From: Nitrosospira multiformis
Lineage (GTDB): Bacteria; Pseudomonadota; Gammaproteobacteria; Burkholderiales; Nitrosomonadaceae
Assembly (NCBI RefSeq): GCF_900110185.1
Contig: NZ_FOCT01000006.1
Span: forward strand, 158,965 to 222,964
DNA: 64,000 nt
Direction of reading: 5' to 3'
Positions 1-7,858 of this stretch are shown piece by piece (within the stretch, counting starts at the first letter, position 1; every line of letters begins with the position of its first letter). Both the position numbers and the translations under genes were made by a program. The notes beneath the pieces are model-generated. The model did not search any database and was not told the DNA's origin. It saw nothing but the letters and a program-made list of their open reading frames with translations.

Positions 1-216
1 CGTCAAAGCAGACGGCAATTCGTGCTCATCGACAAAGCAGTCCCATCGGATTTCTCTGGTCTGAGTGATCAGCGCACGCCCGGTGTAATCCTCTACCCAT
101 TTGCGCGCTTCTATGATCCGGCGCGCTATTAAATCGTCCGAGCCATCTGCGCCTATCTGCGCCTTAACCTCGCCAATCGATACAGGTTCGATCTTCGGCT
201 GCTCGATTACCCTCAT
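1..216 (-). CDS. Head-tail connector protein (partial)
   Basis: This reading frame starts with ATG at 216 and leaves the window at its left edge, so only about 72 N-terminal residues are visible. The text includes VEDYTGRALITQTREIRWD, which resembles the phage gp6-like/phiE125 gp8 connector family that joins the portal vertex to the tail. Its ATG overlaps the stop codon of the preceding gene (ATGA), as expected in a late phage operon, and its position downstream of the capsid genes fits the role. The family assignment rests on recognising the sequence style only. Confidence 0.7.
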   Translation of the reverse strand, partial: MRVIEQPKIEPVSIGEVKAQIGADGSDDLIARRIIEARKWVEDYTGRALITQTREIRWDCFVDEHELPSALT

Positions 217-518
217 CCCAACTGCTCCCGTACTGTCACGGAAATCAAATCCACGTTGCTCAGTTTCTTTCCGCTGATGTCGGTTACCTCGACCTCGAAC
301 GACATGCCAGGAGAAAACAACTCATCCTCGCCGAATTGATACGTGCACTCGCCGTTTGCAGCATCTAATACCGTCATAGCCTTTGTCTGCACCTCGCCGA
401 CCTCATCTTTCCAGCGGATGTTTGCTGTACAGCCAGTCAGATCAATGGGCGTCTCGGACTTATCGACGCACGTAACCTTCAGGACGGACGCTGTGTCCCC
501 TGCCACGAAGTCAGCCAT
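213..518 (-). CDS. Small phage structural protein, BppU-N/Ig-like style
   Basis: This 101-residue protein is rich in beta-strand-like text. It has the pattern GDTA-x-VLKVTC, DLTGCTANIRWK and FEVEVTDISGKKL, seen in N-terminal domains of baseplate upper (BppU-type) and related phage Ig-like proteins. It lies in the late operon between a LamG/repeat protein and the head-tail connector, overlapping the connector start by four bases. It is most likely a virion component. No catalytic motif is visible. Confidence 0.6.
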   Translation of the reverse strand: MADFVAGDTASVLKVTCVDKSETPIDLTGCTANIRWKDEVGEVQTKAMTVLDAANGECTYQFGEDELFSPGMSFEVEVTDISGKKLSNVDLISVTVREQLG

Positions 519-521
519 TGA

Positions 522-1910
522 TTAATTGAATCGGACGGTTACGGATTTTGAGCGCTGAAATACTGCTGTGCGCTCAACGATGGAGGTGACAGGCTCGGGC
601 CCGCCAGTGCGGGTCAGGGTTGCGTCGTTGAGATTGAAAGCAATCTGAGCAGCTTCTGCAATAACGGCGCGAGCGTATCGGAGCGATGCATCGGCGCCGT
701 TGAAAGCAAGTTCGACCGGTTCTGCCGTAAGTTTGCGGTCATATTTGAGTGAAGCATCCGTGACAGCAAAACCAAGTGTTACGGGCTCTGCTGTAAGCGT
801 GTAGCTTCCGGGTTGAGCATGTGTGAGCGTCGCATCCGCGACATCAAACTGTATCGTTGCAGAACCGGCCTGTAATACCCGGTTGTATTCTAGAGAAGCA
901 TCTGCGGCGGCTAACTCAAGCGTCCCTGAATCCGCTTGCAGAACGTGAGCGCACTTAAGCGCGGCGTCAGCACCAGAGAAATTGAGTGATGCCGAATCAG
1001 CGGTAAGCGCGTATCCTCGTTTTAGTGTTGCATCAACAACGTTAAACGAGAAGGATGCTGGATCAGCCGAAAGAGCTCGGTTATATTCAAGGTTGGCGTC
1101 TGTTCCAGCAAACGTCAGCGAGAAAGAATCAGCGGTGAGTGTGTAGCTGGTCGTAGCCGAAGCGGTGAATATCCGGCGCTCCGGCGCTTTCCAGATTGCC
1201 CAGATGTTTCTGGAAAAATCCGCAACCTCTGCGTCAGACAGTGCGCCATCCAGGACAAATCCATCATAAAGAAGCCCGAAAAACCGCGCCCCCAGGTCTG
1301 CCCTGTTTCCGATCTTAACAGTCTCAGTGTTGCTATTTGGCGCGCCTGATCCAGATCCGCCATAAAGACTTGTTGATGCAACGGAATCCAAAACCCCATC
1401 AACGTAGAACTTTGGCGCAACGGATATATCTGCGCCCTGGGTTGCAGCAATAACAACAGTACGTCCGGTTGTTAGCGCTGTCCCGCTTTGCCATACCCGA
1501 AAACCCGCATTGGCTCGGTTAAGGAATATGTAACCGCCTATTTCCAGGCCGAATGCCCAAGGGGTATTTGATCCACCCCCGCCAGATGACTTTGATATTA
1601 CGTGCTGCTGTACTGTTGTCCCCCCTACAGTTACAAGAGCAATTACGGTTATCCCGCCAGTGATGTTGTAGTCGGGGTTATTCGCAAACGCTATGTAACT
1701 CGAAGAATCAGCAGGCTTGACATTCTTGCCTTTCTGTCCCACTCCATATGTCATGGCCCCGGTAACGGAGCCTGCTCCATGTGCAGCGTCACTTGGGCCA
1801 CGCCCGACCGAATAGGCGAACGTCAGCCGCTCATGGAATTTGTTCGATTTGTCGAGAGGCGCGGGATATTGAGGCTGCGACCTGAGTCGACGAGGGAGGA
1901 TCAGAGACAC
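522..1910 (-). CDS. Phage structural protein with LamG-like domain and eight C-terminal repeats
   Basis: The 462-residue product has two parts. Residues about 20-240 look like a concanavalin/LamG-type beta-sandwich, with text such as KFYVDGVLDSVAS, VKIGNRADLGARFFG and LYDGFVLDGALSDAEV, which is typical of laminin-G folds in tail or host-range proteins. Residues about 248-440 are eight tandem units of about 22 residues with the pattern LTA-(D/E)-x-x-x-L-x-F-x-x-x-DA-x-L. The repeats probably form a beta-structured stalk. It sits with other structural genes, so a carbohydrate-binding virion surface role is inferred. Confidence 0.65.
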   Translation of the reverse strand: MSLILPRRLRSQPQYPAPLDKSNKFHERLTFAYSVGRGPSDAAHGAGSVTGAMTYGVGQKGKNVKPADSSSYIAFANNPDYNITGGITVIALVTVGGTTVQQHVISKSSGGGGSNTPWAFGLEIGGYIFLNRANAGFRVWQSGTALTTGRTVVIAATQGADISVAPKFYVDGVLDSVASTSLYGGSGSGAPNSNTETVKIGNRADLGARFFGLLYDGFVLDGALSDAEVADFSRNIWAIWKAPERRIFTASATTSYTLTADSFSLTFAGTDANLEYNRALSADPASFSFNVVDATLKRGYALTADSASLNFSGADAALKCAHVLQADSGTLELAAADASLEYNRVLQAGSATIQFDVADATLTHAQPGSYTLTAEPVTLGFAVTDASLKYDRKLTAEPVELAFNGADASLRYARAVIAEAAQIAFNLNDATLTRTGGPEPVTSIVERTAVFQRSKSVTVRFN

Positions 1911-2345
1911 TTACGCGGATGCTCCGGTAATATCGGCACGGTAGACGAAGCCCGAAGTGAGGGTAACGCCTGTGCGATTACGAACTACCAGCTTTATATG
2001 CTGAGCAACAGGAAGGCCCGACAAACTGAATAGCTTCCTGTGCGTGCCTGTGCTGTTGCAAGGAAGCGTTCCGATCCAATGCAGATCAGCTTCATCTGTA
2101 GCGCTTGAACCGCTTGTAGGCCCAGTGGTGAAATCCGTCCCATCGAGCGACAGTTGGGCAAACAGGATCACTTGTTTATCGCTCACCGGGGATGTGACTG
2201 TCGCAACCACCTCAAAAGTTGAATCCAGAGGGATATTCGCCCCAAGATCGATTGCCGCTGAAGCGATATAGGTATCGCTAGCAAGCGCCCCCATCGTAAC
2301 AAGGGCTCCACTTTTCGCCCCTTGAGATTGTGTGAATGTCGTCAT
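1911..2345 (-). CDS. Phage structural protein, unknown
   Basis: This 144-residue protein is rich in Ser, Thr and beta-branched residues, with no enzyme motif and no signal peptide. Text such as SDTYIASAAIDLGANIPLDSTF is typical of small virion decoration or tail-associated proteins. Its start overlaps the previous gene's stop by one base, so it is translated with the late operon. Function is not recognised. Confidence 0.6.
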   Translation of the reverse strand: MTTFTQSQGAKSGALVTMGALASDTYIASAAIDLGANIPLDSTFEVVATVTSPVSDKQVILFAQLSLDGTDFTTGPTSGSSATDEADLHWIGTLPCNSTGTHRKLFSLSGLPVAQHIKLVVRNRTGVTLTSGFVYRADITGASA

Positions 2346-2782
2346 CAGCGGTTCCTCAGCATTTCTTCAGTCACATACGGCAAGCCAAGCACTTCAGCGC
2401 GCGAAGCGGACTGCAGTGACAGAGATTTCAGGTTATCAGCCTCTTCCGTGGTGATCACGCCCGGAGTCAGCTGATCTATCATTCCGTGTGTAGCGGGGTG
2501 TCCAATGTCCAAACCTTCCGCAGTCTTGAGAAAACCGAAGGCCCACTTTAGAGCTGGAACGGATGGGGCGGCAGCTTCCAGCTTATCAAGCACGAGTGCG
2601 GCAGCAACTGGACCTCCCGGGTAATCCGACAAAATGCCTCGCGCCGTGATCATGCGCGCCTTGTGCTTTGTCTCGGTCAGCGCATTAAGCAGTGCGACCA
2701 CATGCCCCGGCTGGTCCGGCAAGAATGCCGCATACCCCTTCCCGGTCGGATCGTTATCTATTTCATCGCTCAATACGCTCAT
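2345..2782 (-). CDS. Hypothetical phage late protein
   Basis: This 145-residue, largely helical protein begins MSVLSDEIDNDPTGKGY. It has no recognised catalytic motif. It overlaps neighbours on both sides by one to four bases, so it is a genuine member of the late operon. The N-terminal phrase resembles tail-region proteins in related prophages, but no function is assigned. Confidence 0.6.
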   Translation of the reverse strand: MSVLSDEIDNDPTGKGYAAFLPDQPGHVVALLNALTETKHKARMITARGILSDYPGGPVAAALVLDKLEAAAPSVPALKWAFGFLKTAEGLDIGHPATHGMIDQLTPGVITTEEADNLKSLSLQSASRAEVLGLPYVTEEMLRNR

Positions 2783-3081
2783 ATCTGCACCCTGTCGCCC
2801 AACCTGTCTTTATCGTGCTGGATATTCATCGCCACAGCGAGGTCATAAAACTCGTACGGCAGTTGCCGTCCAAGCACTTCCTTGATATACGCATTGCGGC
2901 AGTGATCCCACCCTTGGAACGGAAAGAACAGGCAGTTGACGAATATCTCTGCCACTCGATATGCTTTTATGTGATTCAACCGGAAGCAGCGCGAGGAAAT
3001 GGTTTCATCCGCCGATCCGTTCAAGAGCGTGTTGGCAAGCTGATCAAGCGCGATGAACACCTGATAGACCCACTCTTTCAT
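2779..3081 (-). CDS. Conserved phage protein, ADET-S-R motif
   Basis: This 100-residue protein carries IALDQLANTLLNGSADET followed by SSRCFR. The pattern is common in small prophage proteins encoded near structural or lysis genes, where the sequence (A/P)DETLSSRA(Y/W)R recurs. It is rich in aromatic residues and Cys/His but has no classical zinc-finger spacing. Function is unknown. It is placed between two structural genes. Confidence 0.6.
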   Translation of the reverse strand: MKEWVYQVFIALDQLANTLLNGSADETISSRCFRLNHIKAYRVAEIFVNCLFFPFQGWDHCRNAYIKEVLGRQLPYEFYDLAVAMNIQHDKDRLGDRVQI

Positions 3082-3083
3082 GA

Positions 3084-3506
3084 TCAGAACGTCGCCAGAG
3101 ACGCGCCAAAGTCAATCGTGAACGACTCTCCATCGTTCAGCGTGATAGATGAGCCGTAGTCGTAGTAGCCCCACAGCGAATCACTCGCCGAGGTGTCGTT
3201 GTAGATCGGCGCATATCGGAATGGGCCTATCGTTCCACCGGAAGCTGTAATGGTCACGTCCGTTGCCGTGACTGTGATCGTTCCATTGCTCTTGGACGCA
3301 GAATTCTGTATATCGACGCCGCCCGCCGTGTAACCATTACCAGCAGAGATTTCCGCGAGATCAGCTTTAACCGAATCAAGAGCCTGATCCGGCGTAGCGT
3401 TGGTCAGATAGGCCTTGAGCGTGTCTGTACTTGCATTGATCGCATTGGCGTGCGTGCCAGCCGCTATGTCGGTATGCAAGCAGTGGAATTTGACGAAGGT
3501 TGCCAT
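3084..3506 (-). CDS. Phage structural protein, unknown
   Basis: This 140-residue protein is rich in Thr, Ser, Ala and Gly and predicted to be beta-strand-rich. It contains THANAINASTDTLKAYL and, near the C-terminus, NDGESFTIDFGASL. This composition is typical of phage tail-fibre-associated or capsid-associated proteins. It belongs to the late operon, two bases downstream of a 62-residue gene. No specific function can be given. Confidence 0.6.
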   Translation of the reverse strand: MATFVKFHCLHTDIAAGTHANAINASTDTLKAYLTNATPDQALDSVKADLAEISAGNGYTAGGVDIQNSASKSNGTITVTATDVTITASGGTIGPFRYAPIYNDTSASDSLWGYYDYGSSITLNDGESFTIDFGASLATF

Positions 3507-3508
3507 TG

Positions 3509-3697
3509 TTAACCCTTATTCTGTTTGCGACGACGAGGAGTGGCATCGGATGCGGTCTCTTCTGCCTTTTCCTCGACCGCCAGCCCGCGTTTCAGCCAGT
3601 GATTTGCAGACGCATCGTTGAGGGAATGCAAAGAGCCCTCTTTCAAGGGCTCTCCGTCTCCGCCAATCACGTTTTTTAAGAGACGTATGGTTTTCAT
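3509..3697 (-). CDS. Small phage protein
   Basis: This 62-residue protein starts MKTIRLLKNVIGGDGEPL and ends in a highly basic tail (RRRKQNKG). It overlaps the upstream gene by four bases. The N-terminal text resembles short proteins found next to major capsid genes that carry a small beta fold for a structural role. Function is unknown. Confidence 0.5.
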   Translation of the reverse strand: MKTIRLLKNVIGGDGEPLKEGSLHSLNDASANHWLKRGLAVEEKAEETASDATPRRRKQNKG

Positions 3698-4134
3698 CCT
3701 ACGATCTGGACCACCGTAGACAAGTCGTTGTCACTGGCCGGCAGATGACGGGCATCAAAGCCCAGCACCACTGCTGATGCGTCTGAAGTTGCTGTGCCGA
3801 CGGTCATAACCAGTCGCGCATAACGCTTTTCGGTGTAATCCGTACTCGGAACAAAGTTCATCACAGCCTGCTTGTTGTCGCCGCTGGCCTTGACGATTTG
3901 CGTAAGAGTGGTGCCGACATCGGTTGCGTTCGTGCCCGAACTGTCATCTGCTTGCTGCCACTTGGCATCGAGCGTACCGGACGCGCCCATCGTGCCGGTT
4001 GAAATAACCGCCATCAGACGGGTATAAGTCGCCAAGTCGATCCAGCCAGAGTTTTTAGCGCCAGCAGTCAGGGCTCCAGGCGCGATAACAGCGGCAACTG
4101 CTACGCGCTCGCTCGGTTTGGTAGTTGTTTGCAT
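3694..4134 (-). CDS. Phage structural/decoration-like protein
   Basis: This 146-residue protein lies immediately downstream of the major capsid gene. It is Ala-, Thr- and Ser-rich with regular beta-like segments (for example WIDLATYTRLMAVISTGTMG). Capsid accessory or head-completion proteins are often encoded here. A stem-loop separates it from the capsid gene, which may set their different expression levels. The assignment is by position and composition only. Confidence 0.55.
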   Translation of the reverse strand: MQTTTKPSERVAVAAVIAPGALTAGAKNSGWIDLATYTRLMAVISTGTMGASGTLDAKWQQADDSSGTNATDVGTTLTQIVKASGDNKQAVMNFVPSTDYTEKRYARLVMTVGTATSDASAVVLGFDARHLPASDNDLSTVVQIVG

Positions 4135-4162
4135 GTCCGTATCCTTTAAGTGAATTCATGAA

Positions 4163-4180
4163 ACGGGGCCGAAGCCCCGT
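4163..4180 (-). terminator. Stem-loop after major capsid gene
   Basis: A perfect 7-bp stem (ACGGGGC/GCCCCGT) closes a UUCG-type tetraloop on the minus-strand transcript just after the capsid stop codon. The T-run that follows is short (TTTCAT), so it may be a weak terminator or an mRNA-stabilising hairpin. Confidence 0.6.
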
Positions 4181-4189
4181 TATTTATAC

Positions 4190-5593
4190 TTAGGCGCGAT
4201 CCGCCAGGGTTGCGAAGAAACCACGGGCAGAGCTTCCAGCCTTGAATGCAGCGATCGTGCTGTTCCACCATGGCTGACCGCCTACGCGCAGGATGAAGCG
4301 GAAAGCAGTGATGTCCCAATCGAACCAGACATGGATGGAAACGTCCGAGCGGATACCCCCAACCTTGACAACGCTCAGGTAGCTGGACATATCACCGAAA
4401 ATGATGTCGCCCTTGTCTCCGAGCGCAGAGCAGGCTTCACTGGTGATTACCGGACGACCTAAGAGAGTCCCGTAGGGAGAAGCAGAAAGACCGCCAGGAG
4501 GCAGATATACCGGAACGGCAGTGCCGGTACCGGGAAAACTCATGGTCATGAGCTGCTGCTCAATATCAGGATTGACTATCCAGCGAGCCTTGGCGCGGGC
4601 GCTCGGCGTCAGAGCCGAATACATCTTAATGATGTTGTTGTGATTTACCGTGTCGGCTGTCTGGCTAGTTTCTTTCGCAACCTCAACAGTGCCGGGCGAC
4701 GCCAGGATCCCGAGAGGCATTCCAGTACCAGAACCGTTAATGATTGCGTCATTCAGGCGGAAGTTGATTTTCTCGGGAGCCTTGCGGTTGACGTAACTCG
4801 CCATAGCCGGAGCGTCAGCAAGCAATTCATCGGAAAGCGGGACAAGCGTAATAATCTTGTTCGCTTTAACAGTTTTTTCTACCAACTTCGGCTTGGACTG
4901 TGTCATCTGACTAGCCTCAGACTCCCAATACGACTGAATCCCGCCAGAAGACTGCCAAGGAGTTGTTTCGTCTGCGAGAAAGGTTATGCCGTTGCCGGAT
5001 GTTTGTTGTTGATCCGTCATCGAGAGAAGTGAATCCTCCCCCATCACTTTCTGCATGATGGCAGAGCGAAACTCAGGAGGGACAGCAAAGCCACCGTCTG
5101 CACCAACACCTTCTGATCCGTATGTAGAAGGCGAATTTGCGATCAACCGAGGATCGGTTTGCGCGCCCTTTGCGGACGAGCGAGCCACAGCATCAAAGAA
5201 TTCAGCCTGCGAACGAAAACCCCACTTGTTCGCATCCGTGCTACGTGGAGTAGCATAGATTTTGGTACCGGGCTTCTCGGTAGCCTTGGCTTGAGGATCT
5301 GCTTCCTCGATCTCGTGATTCACTTTACGGCCCGCAGGAGCCGAAACCTTGGCGTTGATGGCGTTGATTTGTTCCCTGCGAGCAATGTCGGCCTCGACAT
5401 TCTGGAACGAGGCAAAGATTTCCTCGATTTCCTTCGTTTCGTCAGCAGTCAGTTCACGCTTTTCCGCATCGGCGCGTGCCTGGATGTTATTGGCCGCGTC
5501 TTTCAGTTCGATCAAACGGTTTTGCAGTTGCTCAAGGGTGTCGGCATTATTGAAGAAAGCCAGCCCGGAGAGCACGTTTATCAAAAATTGCAT
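4190..5593 (-). CDS. Major capsid protein, HK97 family
   Basis: This 467-residue protein forms the phage head shell. The N-terminal 90 or so residues are a charged helical/coiled-coil delta (scaffold-like) region, normally removed by the head protease encoded just upstream. The remainder carries HK97-fold landmarks: the GGFAVPPEFRSAIM segment near the mature N-terminus, KANKIITLVPLSDELLADA, PLGIL, GRPVITSEACSALGDKGDI and IIFGDMSSY. The order terminase, portal, protease, capsid is the standard HK97-like head module. Length is normal for the family. Confidence 0.93.
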   Translation of the reverse strand: MQFLINVLSGLAFFNNADTLEQLQNRLIELKDAANNIQARADAEKRELTADETKEIEEIFASFQNVEADIARREQINAINAKVSAPAGRKVNHEIEEADPQAKATEKPGTKIYATPRSTDANKWGFRSQAEFFDAVARSSAKGAQTDPRLIANSPSTYGSEGVGADGGFAVPPEFRSAIMQKVMGEDSLLSMTDQQQTSGNGITFLADETTPWQSSGGIQSYWESEASQMTQSKPKLVEKTVKANKIITLVPLSDELLADAPAMASYVNRKAPEKINFRLNDAIINGSGTGMPLGILASPGTVEVAKETSQTADTVNHNNIIKMYSALTPSARAKARWIVNPDIEQQLMTMSFPGTGTAVPVYLPPGGLSASPYGTLLGRPVITSEACSALGDKGDIIFGDMSSYLSVVKVGGIRSDVSIHVWFDWDITAFRFILRVGGQPWWNSTIAAFKAGSSARGFFATLADRA

Positions 5594-5610
5594 TTTCTTG
5601 TCCTCAAAAA

Positions 5611-5633
5611 TAAAAAAGCCGCTCGAGGCGGCT
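5611..5633 (-). terminator. Terminator between protease and capsid genes
   Basis: On the minus-strand transcript a 6-bp stem (AGCCGC/GCGGCT) closes a five-base loop and is followed by six T residues. It lies in the 65-bp gap before the capsid gene and could attenuate read-through from the protease gene, implying a separate promoter or read-through control for the capsid. Confidence 0.7.
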
Positions 5634-5658
5634 GTGGTTTAGTTGAAAGGGCTGGCCC

Positions 5659-6339
5659 TTATTTTCCGGTGCTGGCACCGCGAATCTGTTTACTGCGCAT
5701 TTCCATTCGGGCGATTAAAGCGCCCGACGCTTTGCTCTGTTTCCTTAGTTGCTCGGGAACCTTGTTGAATTTCGAAAGCAGGGTGAATTCGGCTTTCACG
5801 GTCTTTTCTTCCGTGATCTTGTCAGCGAAGCCAAGCTCTACCGCTTCGTCTGCATTCATCCATGTCTCCGCCGCCATCCAGTCTGTAACCTTCTTAGCGT
5901 CATGGCCTGTTTTGGCAACATACGTGCCGGTAATGGTGTCCCGGATCTTGTCGAGGGAATCAGCAGTCTTGCGCATTTCCTCTGCCGTGCCGATTGCCAT
6001 GCCCCACGGATCATGAATCATGATCATGCCGTTTGCGGCAATCCGGATCTCGTCTCCTGCCATAGCGATAACCGAGGCGATACTGGCCGCTATGCCGTCA
6101 ATGTGAATGATCTTCTCGCCATTAAAGCGCTTGATCTGGTTGTAAATGGCTACGCCATCAAATACCGATCCGCCCGGGGAGTTGATGTAGATGTCGAGCG
6201 CCGACACGTCGCCGATCTCGCGCATCGTGTCCGAAAAGGCCTTGGCAGTCAGACCACCGAACCAGCCCTCGCCGATGTCCTCGTATATGTAAATCTCGCC
6301 TCGTTTCCCGGATTTCTTTGCGAAGAAAACTTTATTCAT
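5659..6339 (-). CDS. Head maturation protease, ClpP-like
   Basis: This ClpP/S14-type serine protease of 226 residues cleaves the capsid delta domain during prohead maturation. It shows the ClpP landmarks YINSPGGSVFDG (residues 51-62), GIAASIAS with nucleophile Ser86, and MIHDPWG with His109. The start at 6339 is preferred over an upstream codon because an AGGG-type ribosome site precedes it. It overlaps the portal gene end by eight bases. The charged C-terminal tail is typical. Confidence 0.92.
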   Translation of the reverse strand: MNKVFFAKKSGKRGEIYIYEDIGEGWFGGLTAKAFSDTMREIGDVSALDIYINSPGGSVFDGVAIYNQIKRFNGEKIIHIDGIAASIASVIAMAGDEIRIAANGMIMIHDPWGMAIGTAEEMRKTADSLDKIRDTITGTYVAKTGHDAKKVTDWMAAETWMNADEAVELGFADKITEEKTVKAEFTLLSKFNKVPEQLRKQSKASGALIARMEMRSKQIRGASTGK

Positions 6340-7858
6340 GCTCGCCCTTAAAAACACATGCCGCCGCAAAATACGGCGGATGAATTCCGTTCGCCACTTC
6401 TAGCGCCCGTTGCTTTGCGGCATCCATCTTGTCTCCAAGAGCGCTCGACAGCTCAGACACCTGTTCGTTAGCGTAAGTCTCAGCATCTTTGTTAGATTGC
6501 TCTATCCAGTCCTTGCGCCCCGCCTTTTGTAGATTGGCCGCCCGACTGTTACGGCGTCGCTCGATACGGCAATAAACAGATTCAAGCCACGCTTGCGCTA
6601 CCGGCTTGTCTTGCTGCTTGGTCTGAGCGGGAAGCATGTTCTTTCCTACATCCTCCAGCTTCATCATGGCGCCCTGGATCATGTGTACATCACCTTCCGG
6701 GCCCAAAGTATTCTCCCCGAGCTTCCGGCGAACATCGTTCACTGAGTAGACGCCACCGGTGATGCCGGTTGAGAAACCGCGCATACGACTCTCGAAGTCT
6801 CCTTCTGAGGCCCAGTCGATGTCGATCTCAACGAATTTCTGTGCGCCACGAGCTGGAAAGAGCTTGAAGTCAGCCTCTTGCTCAATTTCCTTGACCCAGG
6901 GACGGAGCGTGTCGCGGCTAAACTCTAAACCTTGATGCTCGATGTTGTTATTCGTGCTGCGCAGGAGGTGCGCTACTTTGTGAGGGGGAACACGGAACCA
7001 GCGGCAGACTTCCTCGACGATCTGGTATTTAGCGTCGACAAGTTGAGCTTTATCCGCGTTTGTATCTAAGCGGTTAACAGTCCATTCCCCACCTTCCAAA
7101 ATGCCTGGGGTGAACGCTTTTTTTGACCCGATGTGTTTTTCAGAAAGACGCTTTCTTATCAGATCATGCTTAGCCTCCGTCAGCGTTCCTTTGTACGTGA
7201 AGATCGTCCCTAATTCTGCATTATTCGAGAAGTACGAGGATGCGAACTGATCTATGGCTATCATCCGACTAATCGTCTTTATAGCCTTGTTGATCATGTC
7301 ATCACCAACCGCACCAACTACGCTTGGGCCGCGCACGTGATACACATCAGTAGGATCGAGGTCTACCGTGCCTCCCACGCTATTCTGGCTGACGCGATAA
7401 ACTAGTTTCCCTTCTTCATTGCGAATTGGTGTGACTCGATCGGGCGAGATAGGCCACAGCGCAACGACGCGCCGAGACATATCGCGCTCAATCTCGGCAT
7501 ATCCGTTACCGTAGCCGACAGCGGCAATGGCAAGAGCGCGCTTACCGGCCTGCGCCGTCATCTCCGGATTGAACCGGGTATTCAGGATATATTGCAGGTT
7601 ATCGCTCGGTATTGCCTGTTTGTTGTCGCCTCCCCGTACGCCGGAATACACGTTCCAGTCTGATGAAGCCAGGCTTGACGCAACAACATCAATACACGCC
7701 CAGACTGCGGCAGACATAAAAGCGGCTTCGTGTGTTACATAGATCTCGCTTTCATCGTCACCGCGAAGAAAAAATACGCTATTCCTGGAACTCTGAAAAC
7801 CAACGGGAAATGCCGCATTCCATGCATTTTTTATGCGACCGATCAGACTCATACCCAT
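6332..7858 (-). CDS. Portal protein, HK97 family
   Basis: This 508-residue protein forms the dodecameric DNA-entry vertex of the head. Family landmarks include VWACIDVVASSLAS, YGNGYAEI, VYHVRGPSV, the CRWFRVPPHKVAHL segment and TLRPWVKEIEQEAD. Length is somewhat longer than usual because of a charged C-terminal extension. It overlaps the large terminase gene by ten bases at its start and the protease gene at its end, so the packaging and head genes are translationally coupled. Confidence 0.93.
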   Translation of the reverse strand: MGMSLIGRIKNAWNAAFPVGFQSSRNSVFFLRGDDESEIYVTHEAAFMSAAVWACIDVVASSLASSDWNVYSGVRGGDNKQAIPSDNLQYILNTRFNPEMTAQAGKRALAIAAVGYGNGYAEIERDMSRRVVALWPISPDRVTPIRNEEGKLVYRVSQNSVGGTVDLDPTDVYHVRGPSVVGAVGDDMINKAIKTISRMIAIDQFASSYFSNNAELGTIFTYKGTLTEAKHDLIRKRLSEKHIGSKKAFTPGILEGGEWTVNRLDTNADKAQLVDAKYQIVEEVCRWFRVPPHKVAHLLRSTNNNIEHQGLEFSRDTLRPWVKEIEQEADFKLFPARGAQKFVEIDIDWASEGDFESRMRGFSTGITGGVYSVNDVRRKLGENTLGPEGDVHMIQGAMMKLEDVGKNMLPAQTKQQDKPVAQAWLESVYCRIERRRNSRAANLQKAGRKDWIEQSNKDAETYANEQVSELSSALGDKMDAAKQRALEVANGIHPPYFAAACVFKGEHE

